A stretch of DNA of 17,220 nucleotides from CAYSPT01 sp964432985 (GTDB lineage: Bacteria; Muiribacteriota; CAYSPT01): contig CAYSPT010000090.1 in the NCBI GenBank assembly GCA_964432985.1, positions 1 through 17,220 on the forward strand. Direction: 5' to 3'. Below the pieces are notes generated by a model that was given only the letters and a program-made list of their open reading frames with translations, was not told where the DNA came from and searched no databases. Position numbers and translations under genes: made by a program. How positions within the stretch are numbered: the stretch's first letter is position 1; the number at the start of each line of letters is the position of its first letter. Of the stretch, positions 6,811 through 13,652 are shown piece by piece.

Positions 6811-7914
6811 ATGTTACCGCTGAAGAAGGCATTACGATATGGTCTCCTGGGGTTGAAAAACTCGGTGATCGGGCTCGGTACTCCCCCTTTTGTCACCCTG
6901 TTCGTCACCTCACGCTGCAACGCCCGATGCGGCCATTGCTTCTACTGGCGGGAGACCGACGAATGCCGCCAGCGGGGAGAAATGACCCTGGATGAGTACC
7001 GCCAGATTTCCCGGTCCATGGGGGAAATCTACAACCTGCTGATAAGCGGCGGTGAGCCGTTCCTGCGGGATGATCTGGCGGACATATGCCGGCAATTCTG
7101 TCTGCAGAACCATGTAAGCCACCTGGTGATTCCCACTAACGGTTTTTTAACGGACCGGGTGGCTTCCCAGATGGAGAAGATCGTCAAATCGTGCCGGGAC
7201 ACGCAAATCGTCATTCAGATGAGCATTGACGGTCCACCCGAGCTCCACGATCATATCAGGGGTGTCCCCGGGGGATTTGAATCACTGGCAAAAACATACA
7301 CTAAACTGTTGAACATGAAAACGCTGTATGACGCCCCCGGTATTACCTTCTGTATCACTGTCACCTCCGCCAACCAGGACCGTCTCGAAGAAACCATCGA
7401 CTTCGTTCGTGAGCGCTTCGGTCAGCCAAACATAAATCTGATCTATGTTCGGGGAAAACCGCGGGAAAAGGACCTGGTGGAGGTCGATCCCGACCGTTAC
7501 CGGGCAGCCCTGAAATATCTCCTGACTTTCGAGCAGAAGGACGGGCGCTGGAGCGGACGGCCCGCGGCGGAGAGTTTGTATCTGCTGCGCCGCGAGCTGG
7601 AGTCTTCGCTCATCCTGGAAACACGGGAGCAGGACAGCCGCATCCTTCCGTGCACTGCCGGTCGTCTGACCTGTGTCATCGATGAATGCGGTAATGTTTG
7701 GCCATGCGAGCTTTTGAGCAAAAAACTGGGCAATCTACGGGATGCTAACTACGATTTCACCAGGGTTTTCAAGAGCAGGGAAGCAAAACTCTGCCGCTCC
7801 TACATCGCCGTCGGCGACTGCTACTGTACCCAGGAAACCAACATCATGTCAAACCTGACATTCAGCCCAAAAACATTACTCTACTACCTAAAAAAACGCG
7901 GCCAACTCATTTAG
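6811..7914 (+). CDS. Radical SAM/SPASM-type protein
   Basis: This 367-residue protein has the CxxxCxxC cluster motif SRCNARCGHCFYW (Cys36, Cys40, Cys43) that binds the 4Fe-4S cluster used to cleave S-adenosylmethionine. It also has the ISGGEPFLR SAM-binding segment and MSIDGP. The C-terminal part holds Cys281, 288, 293, 299, 328, 337 and 339 (for example LPCTAGRLTCVIDECGNVWPC and GDCYC), a SPASM-like auxiliary cluster domain. Relatives modify peptides, nucleotides or lipids; the substrate cannot be read from the sequence. ATG 6811 was chosen because gagagg lies just upstream; TTG 6778 is an unlikely alternative. It follows the UbiU-like gene by 87 bp and its stop is 19 bp from the convergent B12 radical SAM gene's stop. 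Residues 8-25 are mildly hydrophobic. Confidence 0.9.
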   Translation: MLPLKKALRYGLLGLKNSVIGLGTPPFVTLFVTSRCNARCGHCFYWRETDECRQRGEMTLDEYRQISRSMGEIYNLLISGGEPFLRDDLADICRQFCLQNHVSHLVIPTNGFLTDRVASQMEKIVKSCRDTQIVIQMSIDGPPELHDHIRGVPGGFESLAKTYTKLLNMKTLYDAPGITFCITVTSANQDRLEETIDFVRERFGQPNINLIYVRGKPREKDLVEVDPDRYRAALKYLLTFEQKDGRWSGRPAAESLYLLRRELESSLILETREQDSRILPCTAGRLTCVIDECGNVWPCELLSKKLGNLRDANYDFTRVFKSREAKLCRSYIAVGDCYCTQETNIMSNLTFSPKTLLYYLKKRGQLI

Positions 7915-7936
7915 GGGTAAAAGCGTGACCCCCCTA
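7912..7936. terminator. Possible weak bidirectional hairpin between convergent stops
   Basis: TAGGGGT (7912-7918) can pair with ACCCCCCTA (7928-7936), with a two-base bulge and a loop of nine. The stop codons of both convergent genes form the ends of the stem. There is no U tract on either strand, so terminator function is uncertain. Confidence 0.3.
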
Positions 7937-9505
7937 TGCAGTTATCAGGGATTTGAGGTTGAGCCAGCGTTTTACCAGCAGCCAGGTCATCTCGCGCTTG
8001 CGGATTAGCTCCAGGACCATGAGGCCCATCTTGATGATGTTGGTGACCTGGGCAATGCCGGCCAGCAGCCGGGGATACCTGCGGAAAAAACGCGAGTTTG
8101 AAAGCTGCCTGAGCAGTTTCACCGGAATGAAATCCTTGGAGACCATGACGATGAGACTGGTCCAGAACAGGTCATCGGGGCTGCGGGGAAAGGCCAGGTC
8201 CACCCGGTACTGGGAGAATATCTTGGTGGCCACCCCTTCTACGTCAGCCTTGGTGATCAGGCCCAGCTTTTTCAACCGCTCTTCTACCGCCGACTTGGGG
8301 TAGATGGTGAGGGAGAACAGATACAGGTCGTAGGGGCGGGGGATGTCCAGCAGCAGGTTGAACAGTTTCCGCTTGGTCTCCTCGGTGGCCACGGGGTCGT
8401 CCAGGATGACGTGGTAGCTAACGGGAATCTCAAGTTCATGGATTACCCGGGCCGCCTCCATCACCTGCTCGTCGGTTATTTTCCGGTTGTACAATTTGAA
8501 GTTGATTTCCTCGGTGTTCTGGACTCCCATGTAGATCCGGTCCAGCCCGGCGTCTTTGAGCATCTGCAGGCGCTCCCGGGTGATGGTGCGGGCGTCGAAA
8601 AGCACCTCGAAAGGTAGTCCCACCCGTCCCGGGTACAGGCGGCAGAACTCTTCCAGCCACTCGTCCTGAAACGGGAAAATTTCGTCGTCGAACCTGATAC
8701 GGGCCATGTGTTTAAAGTGTTTGCGGCCGTACTCCAGCTCGCGGATGACACTTTCAGGGCTGCGAACCCGGTAGTAACGGCCGCGGCCCTTGTAGGCCTT
8801 TTTCAAGACTGTGTTGCTGCAGTAGGTGCAGGAGCCATAGGGACAGCCCCGGGAGCACATGATCTGGAATCCTGGATCTTCCACGAAGGGATCGCCCCGC
8901 GTGACCTTGGTGCCGTCCACTGAGAACTTGTCCCGGTGCGAGTGAAAATCCCGAAATGCGAGGGAATCAAGGTCTTCAACCAGCGGGGCCAGCCGGTTGC
9001 GGACATAGCCGCCGGGTTCCCCCTCCACGCCCGAAAACCAGAAGCTTTCCAGGTCCAGGGGGCTTTCCCCCTTCGACAGCCGCTGCATGAGGTTGACCAT
9101 GGGGACTTCCGCTTCTCCCACGCAGACGATGTCGGCCAGGGAAATGCACTCCTGGGGGACGAAGGTGGGATGCATTCCTCCCCAGAGCACGGGGATGTTC
9201 AGGCGCTGATGGATCTCCCGGGTCAGAGCAGCAGCCAGGTGAGCGTATCCCGATGCCCGAACGCTGAGCCCGACGATGTCGCAGCCACGACTGGCGATGA
9301 GGTCCACCAAAAGATCCACTTCCCGGCGCGTCGGCCATTCGAATGCGTTGTTGACCCAGTCCTTGAAATAAATTTCAGTGACCGTGAAGCCCTGTTCCCG
9401 CAGGGACGCCGCCACGTGGCGGACACCGTTGTTCTCCAGCACGTAGAGAGACACCAGCGCCAGGTGCTTACGCGCGCCGCCGAGCCACCAGGTTTCATTA
9501 GCCAT
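7934..9505 (-). CDS. B12-binding radical SAM protein
   Basis: This 523-residue protein has a cobalamin-binding Rossmann-like domain (residues about 15-145), with CDIVGLSVRASGYAHLA, VLWGGMHPTFVPQE and ADIVCVGEAE. A radical SAM domain follows, with MCSRGCPYGSCTYCSN (Cys221, Cys226, Cys229; a CX4CX2C spacing instead of the usual CX3CX2C). The classic DxHxxG base-off motif is not evident, as in many of these proteins. Family activities include methylation at unactivated carbon, methylthiolation and ring rearrangement. The C-terminal 100 residues are basic and partly hydrophobic (IIKMGLMVLELIRKREMTWL), suggesting membrane contact. ATG 9505 was chosen because GGGAGGA lies just upstream on the minus strand, inside the end of the preceding gene, whose stop is 2 bp away. 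It is the last gene of a three-gene minus-strand run. Confidence 0.9.
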   Translation of the reverse strand: MANETWWLGGARKHLALVSLYVLENNGVRHVAASLREQGFTVTEIYFKDWVNNAFEWPTRREVDLLVDLIASRGCDIVGLSVRASGYAHLAAALTREIHQRLNIPVLWGGMHPTFVPQECISLADIVCVGEAEVPMVNLMQRLSKGESPLDLESFWFSGVEGEPGGYVRNRLAPLVEDLDSLAFRDFHSHRDKFSVDGTKVTRGDPFVEDPGFQIMCSRGCPYGSCTYCSNTVLKKAYKGRGRYYRVRSPESVIRELEYGRKHFKHMARIRFDDEIFPFQDEWLEEFCRLYPGRVGLPFEVLFDARTITRERLQMLKDAGLDRIYMGVQNTEEINFKLYNRKITDEQVMEAARVIHELEIPVSYHVILDDPVATEETKRKLFNLLLDIPRPYDLYLFSLTIYPKSAVEERLKKLGLITKADVEGVATKIFSQYRVDLAFPRSPDDLFWTSLIVMVSKDFIPVKLLRQLSNSRFFRRYPRLLAGIAQVTNIIKMGLMVLELIRKREMTWLLVKRWLNLKSLITA

Positions 9506-9507
9506 TA

Positions 9508-10608
9508 CTAAAAAATCCTCCCGCCGTACAGGCGGCTCAATATCTCCACCGCGCTCTGCAGGCAGCCGGGGCACTCGTCCACCCGCCGGCGGAACTCCCG
9601 CATGGGCTCCCCGTACCAGATTTCCGGCAGGGTGCTTTCGTACAGGTTGCCAACCGGCTCCTGGTTCAACCCGCAGGTGACCATATCCCCGGTGGGGAGC
9701 ACGTAAGCCAGCGAGCGGAGCTCCAGGCAGTTAAACTTGAGTGACGGCTCTTTGGAGAGGAGTTTCTTGAAGATGGTACGGTCGGTAAACCAGAGAAACG
9801 CACGCTCCAGCGGCCGGTAGGTGCTCTTGTTGCGCATTTTAACCGTGTCCAGCACCTGGGCTGCCTTGCCTTTCTCCGTGAGACTGACCGTCTTCTTCTC
9901 GGTTTCCAGGTGACCTCCCGGTTTGAGGAAAGGCTTCACGGGAATCCCCGGGATGAAGTCGAGCTTCAACTTGCGGCACAGGTTTTCAACCCGCGGCATG
10001 TCGGGCAGTGTCCGGTCGGTAACGTTGAAATTGATCCCGATTCTCACCGGGTACCGCCTCCGCAGCCCGGTGGCGGTCTTGATGGATTCGAGAACCAGGT
10101 CGAAGGCGTCCTTTCTGCCCCTGATATCATTGTGTGCTTCACCGTACCCGTCCAGGGAAATACGCAGGTGGAGCCCCTGGTAGGAAGCGGCGCGGATGAT
10201 GTCCGCCACCCGTTCGGGCTGAAAGCCGTTGGTGATGATCTGTAGGATATACGGGCGTACCCGGTCGCGCGCGGCGGCCATGAGCTCGGCGATGTCGTCC
10301 CGCATGGTGGGTTCTCCTCCAACCACTTTGAGGATATCCAGGCATTGGAGGCGTGAGATTACCTTCAACATCCCGTCGGTGTCCAGTTCCTTCTGCCCTC
10401 TGCGCTGCCAGATGTCGCACACGGTGCAGCGTGAGTTGCAGTTCCAGGTGGGGATGAAATGGGACGCCCGGGGCAGGGGAATGCGGCCCAGCCTGTTCTG
10501 AAGAGCAGCTTCCGCCACGTGGAGGTACGCCTTGAGGGTTGAATAAGCAAAACCCGGCAGCCGCACCGGGTTCAGCATATCGGCCTGATAGAGTTCAGGT
10601 ATTTTCAC
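9508..10608 (-). CDS. Radical SAM/SPASM protein
   Basis: This 366-residue protein has the cluster motif TWNCNSRCTVCDIW (Cys57, Cys61, Cys64), then KVVGGEPTMRDD, ITNGFQP and RISLDGYGEAHNDIRG, the order typical of radical SAM/SPASM enzymes. The C-terminal region holds cysteines in FNCLELRSLAYVLPTG, DMVTCGLNQEPVGNLYES and DECPGCLQSAVEIL. These suggest at least one auxiliary cluster and match the 'NxxxxSLxEIW' part of SPASM (NLYESTLPEIWYGEP). The GTG start overlaps the PP-loop gene's TGA by 4 bp, so the two are translationally coupled. The ribosome site is weak, which fits coupling. It is distinct from the plus-strand radical SAM at 6811 but of the same class. The substrate is unknown. Confidence 0.9.
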   Translation of the reverse strand: MKIPELYQADMLNPVRLPGFAYSTLKAYLHVAEAALQNRLGRIPLPRASHFIPTWNCNSRCTVCDIWQRRGQKELDTDGMLKVISRLQCLDILKVVGGEPTMRDDIAELMAAARDRVRPYILQIITNGFQPERVADIIRAASYQGLHLRISLDGYGEAHNDIRGRKDAFDLVLESIKTATGLRRRYPVRIGINFNVTDRTLPDMPRVENLCRKLKLDFIPGIPVKPFLKPGGHLETEKKTVSLTEKGKAAQVLDTVKMRNKSTYRPLERAFLWFTDRTIFKKLLSKEPSLKFNCLELRSLAYVLPTGDMVTCGLNQEPVGNLYESTLPEIWYGEPMREFRRRVDECPGCLQSAVEILSRLYGGRIF

Positions 10609-11959
10609 TCAGTCTTCTTCTCCTGTCTGTCTTTCGTTTTCTTTTTGGCCGCAGAGCGTTTCCCTGATCCTTTTTTCCGCTTCGTCTTTTTGGCCAGGGT
10701 TGATTTCTTCTGTTCGTCCTTCTTGTGTGAACGAGTTTTTCTACGGCTGGGTTTCTTCTTTTTTTCCGTTTTGGATTTCTCCTGCGCCGGTGACGGCTCA
10801 GCTGCTTTATCCTCGGTGGCCGATTTGACTTTCTTCCTTTTTTTCGGCTTGGATTTGATCCTTACCGGTTTGACTCTCTTCTTTCTTTTCGGTACCGGTT
10901 CCGCTTCCGCCGGCTCCGGTTTTGCGGCCTCCCCCGCGATGAGTTTCTCCGCTGCCTCGTATTGCCGCATATTGCGCTGGATAAGCTCCTCCAGGGGAAN
11001 NNNNNNNNNNNNNNNNNNNNNNNNNNNNNNNNNNNNNNNNNNNNNNNNNNNNNNNNNNNNNNNNNNNNNNNNNNNNNNNNNNNNNNNNNNNNNNNNNNNT
11101 TCTCCGCTGCCTCGTATTGCCGCATATTGCGCTGGATAAGCTCCTCCAGGGGAAGGTTCCGCTGCCTGAAAAACTCTTCCACGATGGCCTTCATCATCGG
11201 CCAGCGGCTGCGGATATACTTTTGCACTTTGTCGGGATCGTAGGTGGTGTGGAAGTCGACCAGAACGTCCAGGATGTGCTGGAATCCGGGGATGCAGATG
11301 GGCTGCACTCCGTGGACGCCCCGCCGGAAACGGTACCCGACCCAGATTCCCGCCCGCTCCATGATGGCCCGCTCCTCGCCCTTGGCGATGTCGGCGTCCA
11401 GAAGAGGCGTCTGGAACCTTATCCCGTACTCGGCGTACAACTTCTTCCACTCATCGTGGGTCATCGACATGGACATCACCGCGTACTGGCCGCCCACGGA
11501 GCTGCAGTACAGGTGGTTCGGGATACTGTAGAGCAGGTTGTTGATGATTACCTTGGTCATCAGCGACAGGTTGCAGCCCAGGCACCAGACGAAGTGCCCG
11601 TACTTGACCAGGTCGGGCAGCAGCGTCTTGAGGGTCAGCTCCTGGAAGACATCCGAATGGTTCACGTACCGGTGAATCACCCGCTTGTCGCCGTAGATAC
11701 GTTTCAGGTCCACCACGTGGCGTCCGGCCCAGTGATTGAACAGTGATCCGTAGTTGTGGATCATAGTCATCAGGTGCAGCCGGCCGGGGGTCTTCAGCCC
11801 CGCCAGGTAAGCCACCACAGTAGAATCCAGCCCCCCTGAGTAGGACACGGATGTGTCGCCGTGTATCAGCGGTATACTGTCGAGTTTTTTCTGAAGTTCA
11901 TCCCAGTCTACAAGGTCATCGCGCAGGTTCCGCTCGAGTGCTTCCTTTTCATGAGTCAT
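10605..11959 (-). CDS. Second PP-loop ATPase with CxxC and lysine-rich tail, interrupted by scaffold gap
   Basis: SVSYSGGLDSTVVAYL (PP-loop, residues 41-46) and KYGHFVWCLGCNLSLMTK (Cys126, Cys129) match the layout of the protein at 2494, so the two are paralogues. The 100-N gap splits the frame, but identical 55-bp sequences flank it. Joining 11100 to 10944 gives one open frame of 1200 nt, 399 residues. The last 120 residues are extremely rich in lysine and arginine with Ala, Glu and Pro (such as KPKKRKKVKSATED and KKDEQKKSTLAKKTKRKK). This resembles histone H1-like tails and suggests binding to nucleic acid or an acidic surface. GGGAG lies about ten bases before the ATG. The stop overlaps the radical SAM start by 4 bp. 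Predicted role: ATP-dependent activation of a carbonyl for sulfur or nitrogen transfer. The tail may contain further undetected sequence if the gap is real. Confidence 0.8.
10945..10999. repeat. 55-bp duplicate, left of scaffold gap
   Basis: This is identical over 55 bp to 11100-11154 and abuts the N run exactly. It encodes the segment ending QRNMRQYEAAE of the PP-loop protein. It is best read as overlapping ends of two contigs that were not merged. Confidence 0.95.
11000..11099. other. Scaffold gap (100 N)
   Basis: Exactly 100 unknown bases, a conventional placeholder length for a gap of unknown size. The flanking identical 55-mers indicate that the true gap is probably negative, meaning the contigs overlap. 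Confidence 0.97.
11100..11154. repeat. 55-bp duplicate, right of scaffold gap
   Basis: Perfect copy of 10945-10999. The shift between copies is 155 bp, which is not a multiple of three and explains why the PP-loop frame appears broken at the gap. Confidence 0.95.
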
Positions 11960-11984
11960 CGATTACGCACTCCCTTCGTGCCGC

Positions 11985-12052
11985 CCCAGCCCGGATTCAA
12001 ACCCAGCCCGGATTCAAACCCAGCCCGGATTCAAACCCAGCCCGGATTCAAC
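11985..12052. repeat. 17-bp tandem repeat, four copies
   Basis: Four head-to-tail units of cccagcccggattcaaa at 11985, 12002, 12019 and 12036; the last ends in c instead of a. The following bases (accggtgttcaaccggg) contain a partly similar piece. The array begins 25 bp upstream of the minus-strand PP-loop start, so it would lie in the 5' leader. No spacers are present, so this is not a CRISPR array. Confidence 0.95.
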
Positions 12053-12162
12053 CGGTGTTCAACCGGGCAGCCTGAGCATCACGATACCACATTTGGTCCG
12101 GACACTTCAAAAGTCTTCCTCGCTGCGTTCATACAGCCCTTTTAACATAACTATATAATGCT

Positions 12163-12193
12163 ATTATAGATTGTTTGCAATCGTATTGAAAAC
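12163..12193 (-). promoter_or_regulatory. Candidate promoter with palindrome for the PP-loop/radical SAM run
   Basis: On the minus strand a perfect TATAAT (12163-12168) is preceded at 18 bp by TTTTCA (4 of 6 to TTGACA). The spacer holds a 14-bp hairpin/palindrome GATTGCAAACAATC (12169-12182), in the position of a repressor operator. The surrounding 12140-12210 is clearly AT-rich compared with the genes. Transcripts would have a leader of about 200 nt that includes the 17-bp repeats. Confidence 0.45.
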
Positions 12194-12202
12194 TTACTAC
12201 CA

Positions 12203-13327
12203 TTACATTTTGTCATCATTGCTTTTGCTTTCATCAGGAAGCAGGTACCGCTTGTTGGCTATGAAACAGATGAAGCCCACCGCCAGTCCCGGCCAGGTGG
12301 TCAGGGCGCTGGAAAGAATAGCGGTGGCCACCGCGGTTTCCCTGGCTATCCCGATCTGGGCCAGCAGGGCGGCGGTCCCGGTCTCAAAGGCGCCTACACC
12401 GCCGGGAAGGAGTGTCAGCGCCGAGGCGATGGCGGCCACACAGAAGGCGGCGGTGCTGATGATGACGTTCTGCGCCAGCCCAAAACCCGCGATGAGGATG
12501 GGCACAATGGCGGCCATGGTGATGATGTACACCAGCGACAGGGGCAGCGCCCATACGAAGACCGATGGTTTCGTGAGCTGGCAGGCGGATTCGATCAGGC
12601 GTTTCAGTTTATCAACGTGTCGTTTGATAAAAGGTGTCCGGCGGGCCAGAGCGATTACCAACCGGCGCACCGGAGCGGTCCGCATGGCGAATAACGTCAC
12701 GAACAGAAGCGCCAGGGCCGCCACCACCACTTCACGGTGCGGGTACACCAGGTACAGGGCCGGCAGGGCCAGCACGGCGGCGGCGATACCGGCGTTCAGG
12801 GTGAACAGAACGTGGATGGGGAGCGTCTTCATCATGGGAATGTCGTACCGCTGCTTCAGCAGGTAGTACCTGATCAGCTCCCCCACCCGTCCCGGGAGGA
12901 TTCCGGCAAAGAATCCCGCCATGAAAATGGAAAAGGCGGTGGTGAAGGGAATCTTCACTCCCAGGTGCCGCAGGTAGCAGTACCACAGGAGTGTTTCGGC
13001 CAAAAGCATCAGGGCCAGGCGGACTACCAGCAGTACGATGCAGGACAGCGGCAGCGAGCATACCAACTTCACCACCCGGGCGGGACTGACCTGGAAAATC
13101 GCCATGACAACGCCGTAGGCTATAAGAAAAAGAATGAAGAGAAAAAATACCCTTTTGGTTTTTCCCTGCAGGACGGTGCCGGGGGAAAACTCTTTTGGTG
13201 CGGTATCCTCGGCGGCATCACCGGCGACATCCTCGGCGGCATCACCGGCGAGTTCACCGGTATCACCATCGGGTGCATTGCTGCAATTATCCGGAGGTTT
13301 CTGATCCTGGTCCAGCCGGTCCGTCAT
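12203..13327 (-). CDS. YbhN/UPF0104-type (LPG synthase TM-like) integral membrane protein
   Basis: This 374-residue protein has an acidic, Pro/Gly/Ala-rich N-terminal 50 residues containing a tandem AGDAAEDV/AGDAAEDT repeat. About eight hydrophobic segments follow from residue 58 (RVFFLFILFLIAYGVVMAIF onward). Family motifs are ILPGRVGELIRYYLL (residues 143-157) and LLPGGVGAFETG (residues 307-318), the PGRxGE and PGGxGxFE signatures. The family includes the flippase half of MprF and many uncharacterised proteins near glycolipid and polysaccharide genes; lipid transport is likely but unproven. GGAGAG lies before the ATG. It is divergent from the phosphoesterase gene across a 325-bp region and runs in the same direction as the PP-loop gene, 243 bp downstream. 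No MprF-type synthase domain is attached. Confidence 0.88.
   Translation of the reverse strand: MTDRLDQDQKPPDNCSNAPDGDTGELAGDAAEDVAGDAAEDTAPKEFSPGTVLQGKTKRVFFLFILFLIAYGVVMAIFQVSPARVVKLVCSLPLSCIVLLVVRLALMLLAETLLWYCYLRHLGVKIPFTTAFSIFMAGFFAGILPGRVGELIRYYLLKQRYDIPMMKTLPIHVLFTLNAGIAAAVLALPALYLVYPHREVVVAALALLFVTLFAMRTAPVRRLVIALARRTPFIKRHVDKLKRLIESACQLTKPSVFVWALPLSLVYIITMAAIVPILIAGFGLAQNVIISTAAFCVAAIASALTLLPGGVGAFETGTAALLAQIGIARETAVATAILSSALTTWPGLAVGFICFIANKRYLLPDESKSNDDKM
13205..13252. repeat. 24-bp in-frame repeat, two copies
   Basis: Two 24-bp units (13205-13228 and 13229-13252, one mismatch at the last base) encode the 8-residue acidic repeats in the N-terminus of the flippase-like protein. Confidence 0.85.
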
Positions 13328-13468
13328 GGGTGTCCGCTCTCCACGATTCTCTTTTTATAGGTTATCCACTATACCTACAACGATCAGATGATAATAAAGT
13401 GTTTCTGACCGTAAAAATTAGTTTACCGCTCTAAAGCGGCCACCAATTATAGCACAGGCGTGAAACGC

Positions 13469-13497
13469 TTGACTGTGGGGTTGATCTTCCCTATACT
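13469..13497 (+). promoter_or_regulatory. Sigma-70-like promoter for the phosphoesterase gene
   Basis: TTGACT (13469-13474), a 17-bp spacer, then TATACT (13492-13497): five of six matches at each hexamer with ideal spacing. Transcription would start near 13504, leaving a leader of about 150 nt that includes the 14-bp repeats. Confidence 0.65.
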
Positions 13498-13512
13498 CGA
13501 AGCCGGTTTCCA

Positions 13513-13554
13513 TTTGACGGTAAATGTTTGCCGGTGAATGTTTGACGACGAATG
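13513..13554. repeat. 14-bp tandem repeat, three copies, in 5' leader
   Basis: tttgacggtaaatg, tttgccggtgaatg and tttgacgacgaatg follow one another at exactly 14-bp spacing, directly downstream of the predicted transcription start. The period is neither a codon multiple nor a helical turn. Confidence 0.8.
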
Positions 13555-13652
13555 CGTCTGCTTTTTCCACGTGACGGAGATAACTACCGGTATTATCCCG
13601 ATGACGATGATCGGATTGACGATGAAAGGACACTCACTTGAAAGGGATTACT

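Larger units (their letters stand above)
13328..13652. other. Divergent intergenic region
   Basis: This 325-bp region separates the minus-strand flippase-like gene from the plus-strand phosphoesterase gene. It holds a good rightward promoter (13469-13497) and three 14-bp repeats (13513-13554). The left third (13360-13430) is AT-rich and likely carries the leftward promoter, but no clear -35/-10 pair stands out. No open frame of useful length is present. Confidence 0.7.

Noticed and set aside
10645..11139. Plus-strand open frame rich in Phe and Leu across the gap
   Set aside because: It is the antisense shadow of the lysine-rich tail of the minus-strand PP-loop protein.
11985..12052. 17-bp repeats as a CRISPR array or tRNA remnants
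   Set aside because: The units are directly adjacent with no spacers. The reverse strand (gtttgaatccgggctgg) resembles part of a tRNA T-arm, but no acceptor stem, anticodon arm or D-arm can be built around it.
12171..12866. Plus-strand open frame of 231 residues
   Set aside because: It lies antisense to the flippase-like gene, which has clear family motifs and membrane segments. The shadow is Arg/Ala/Thr-rich with no recognisable domain.
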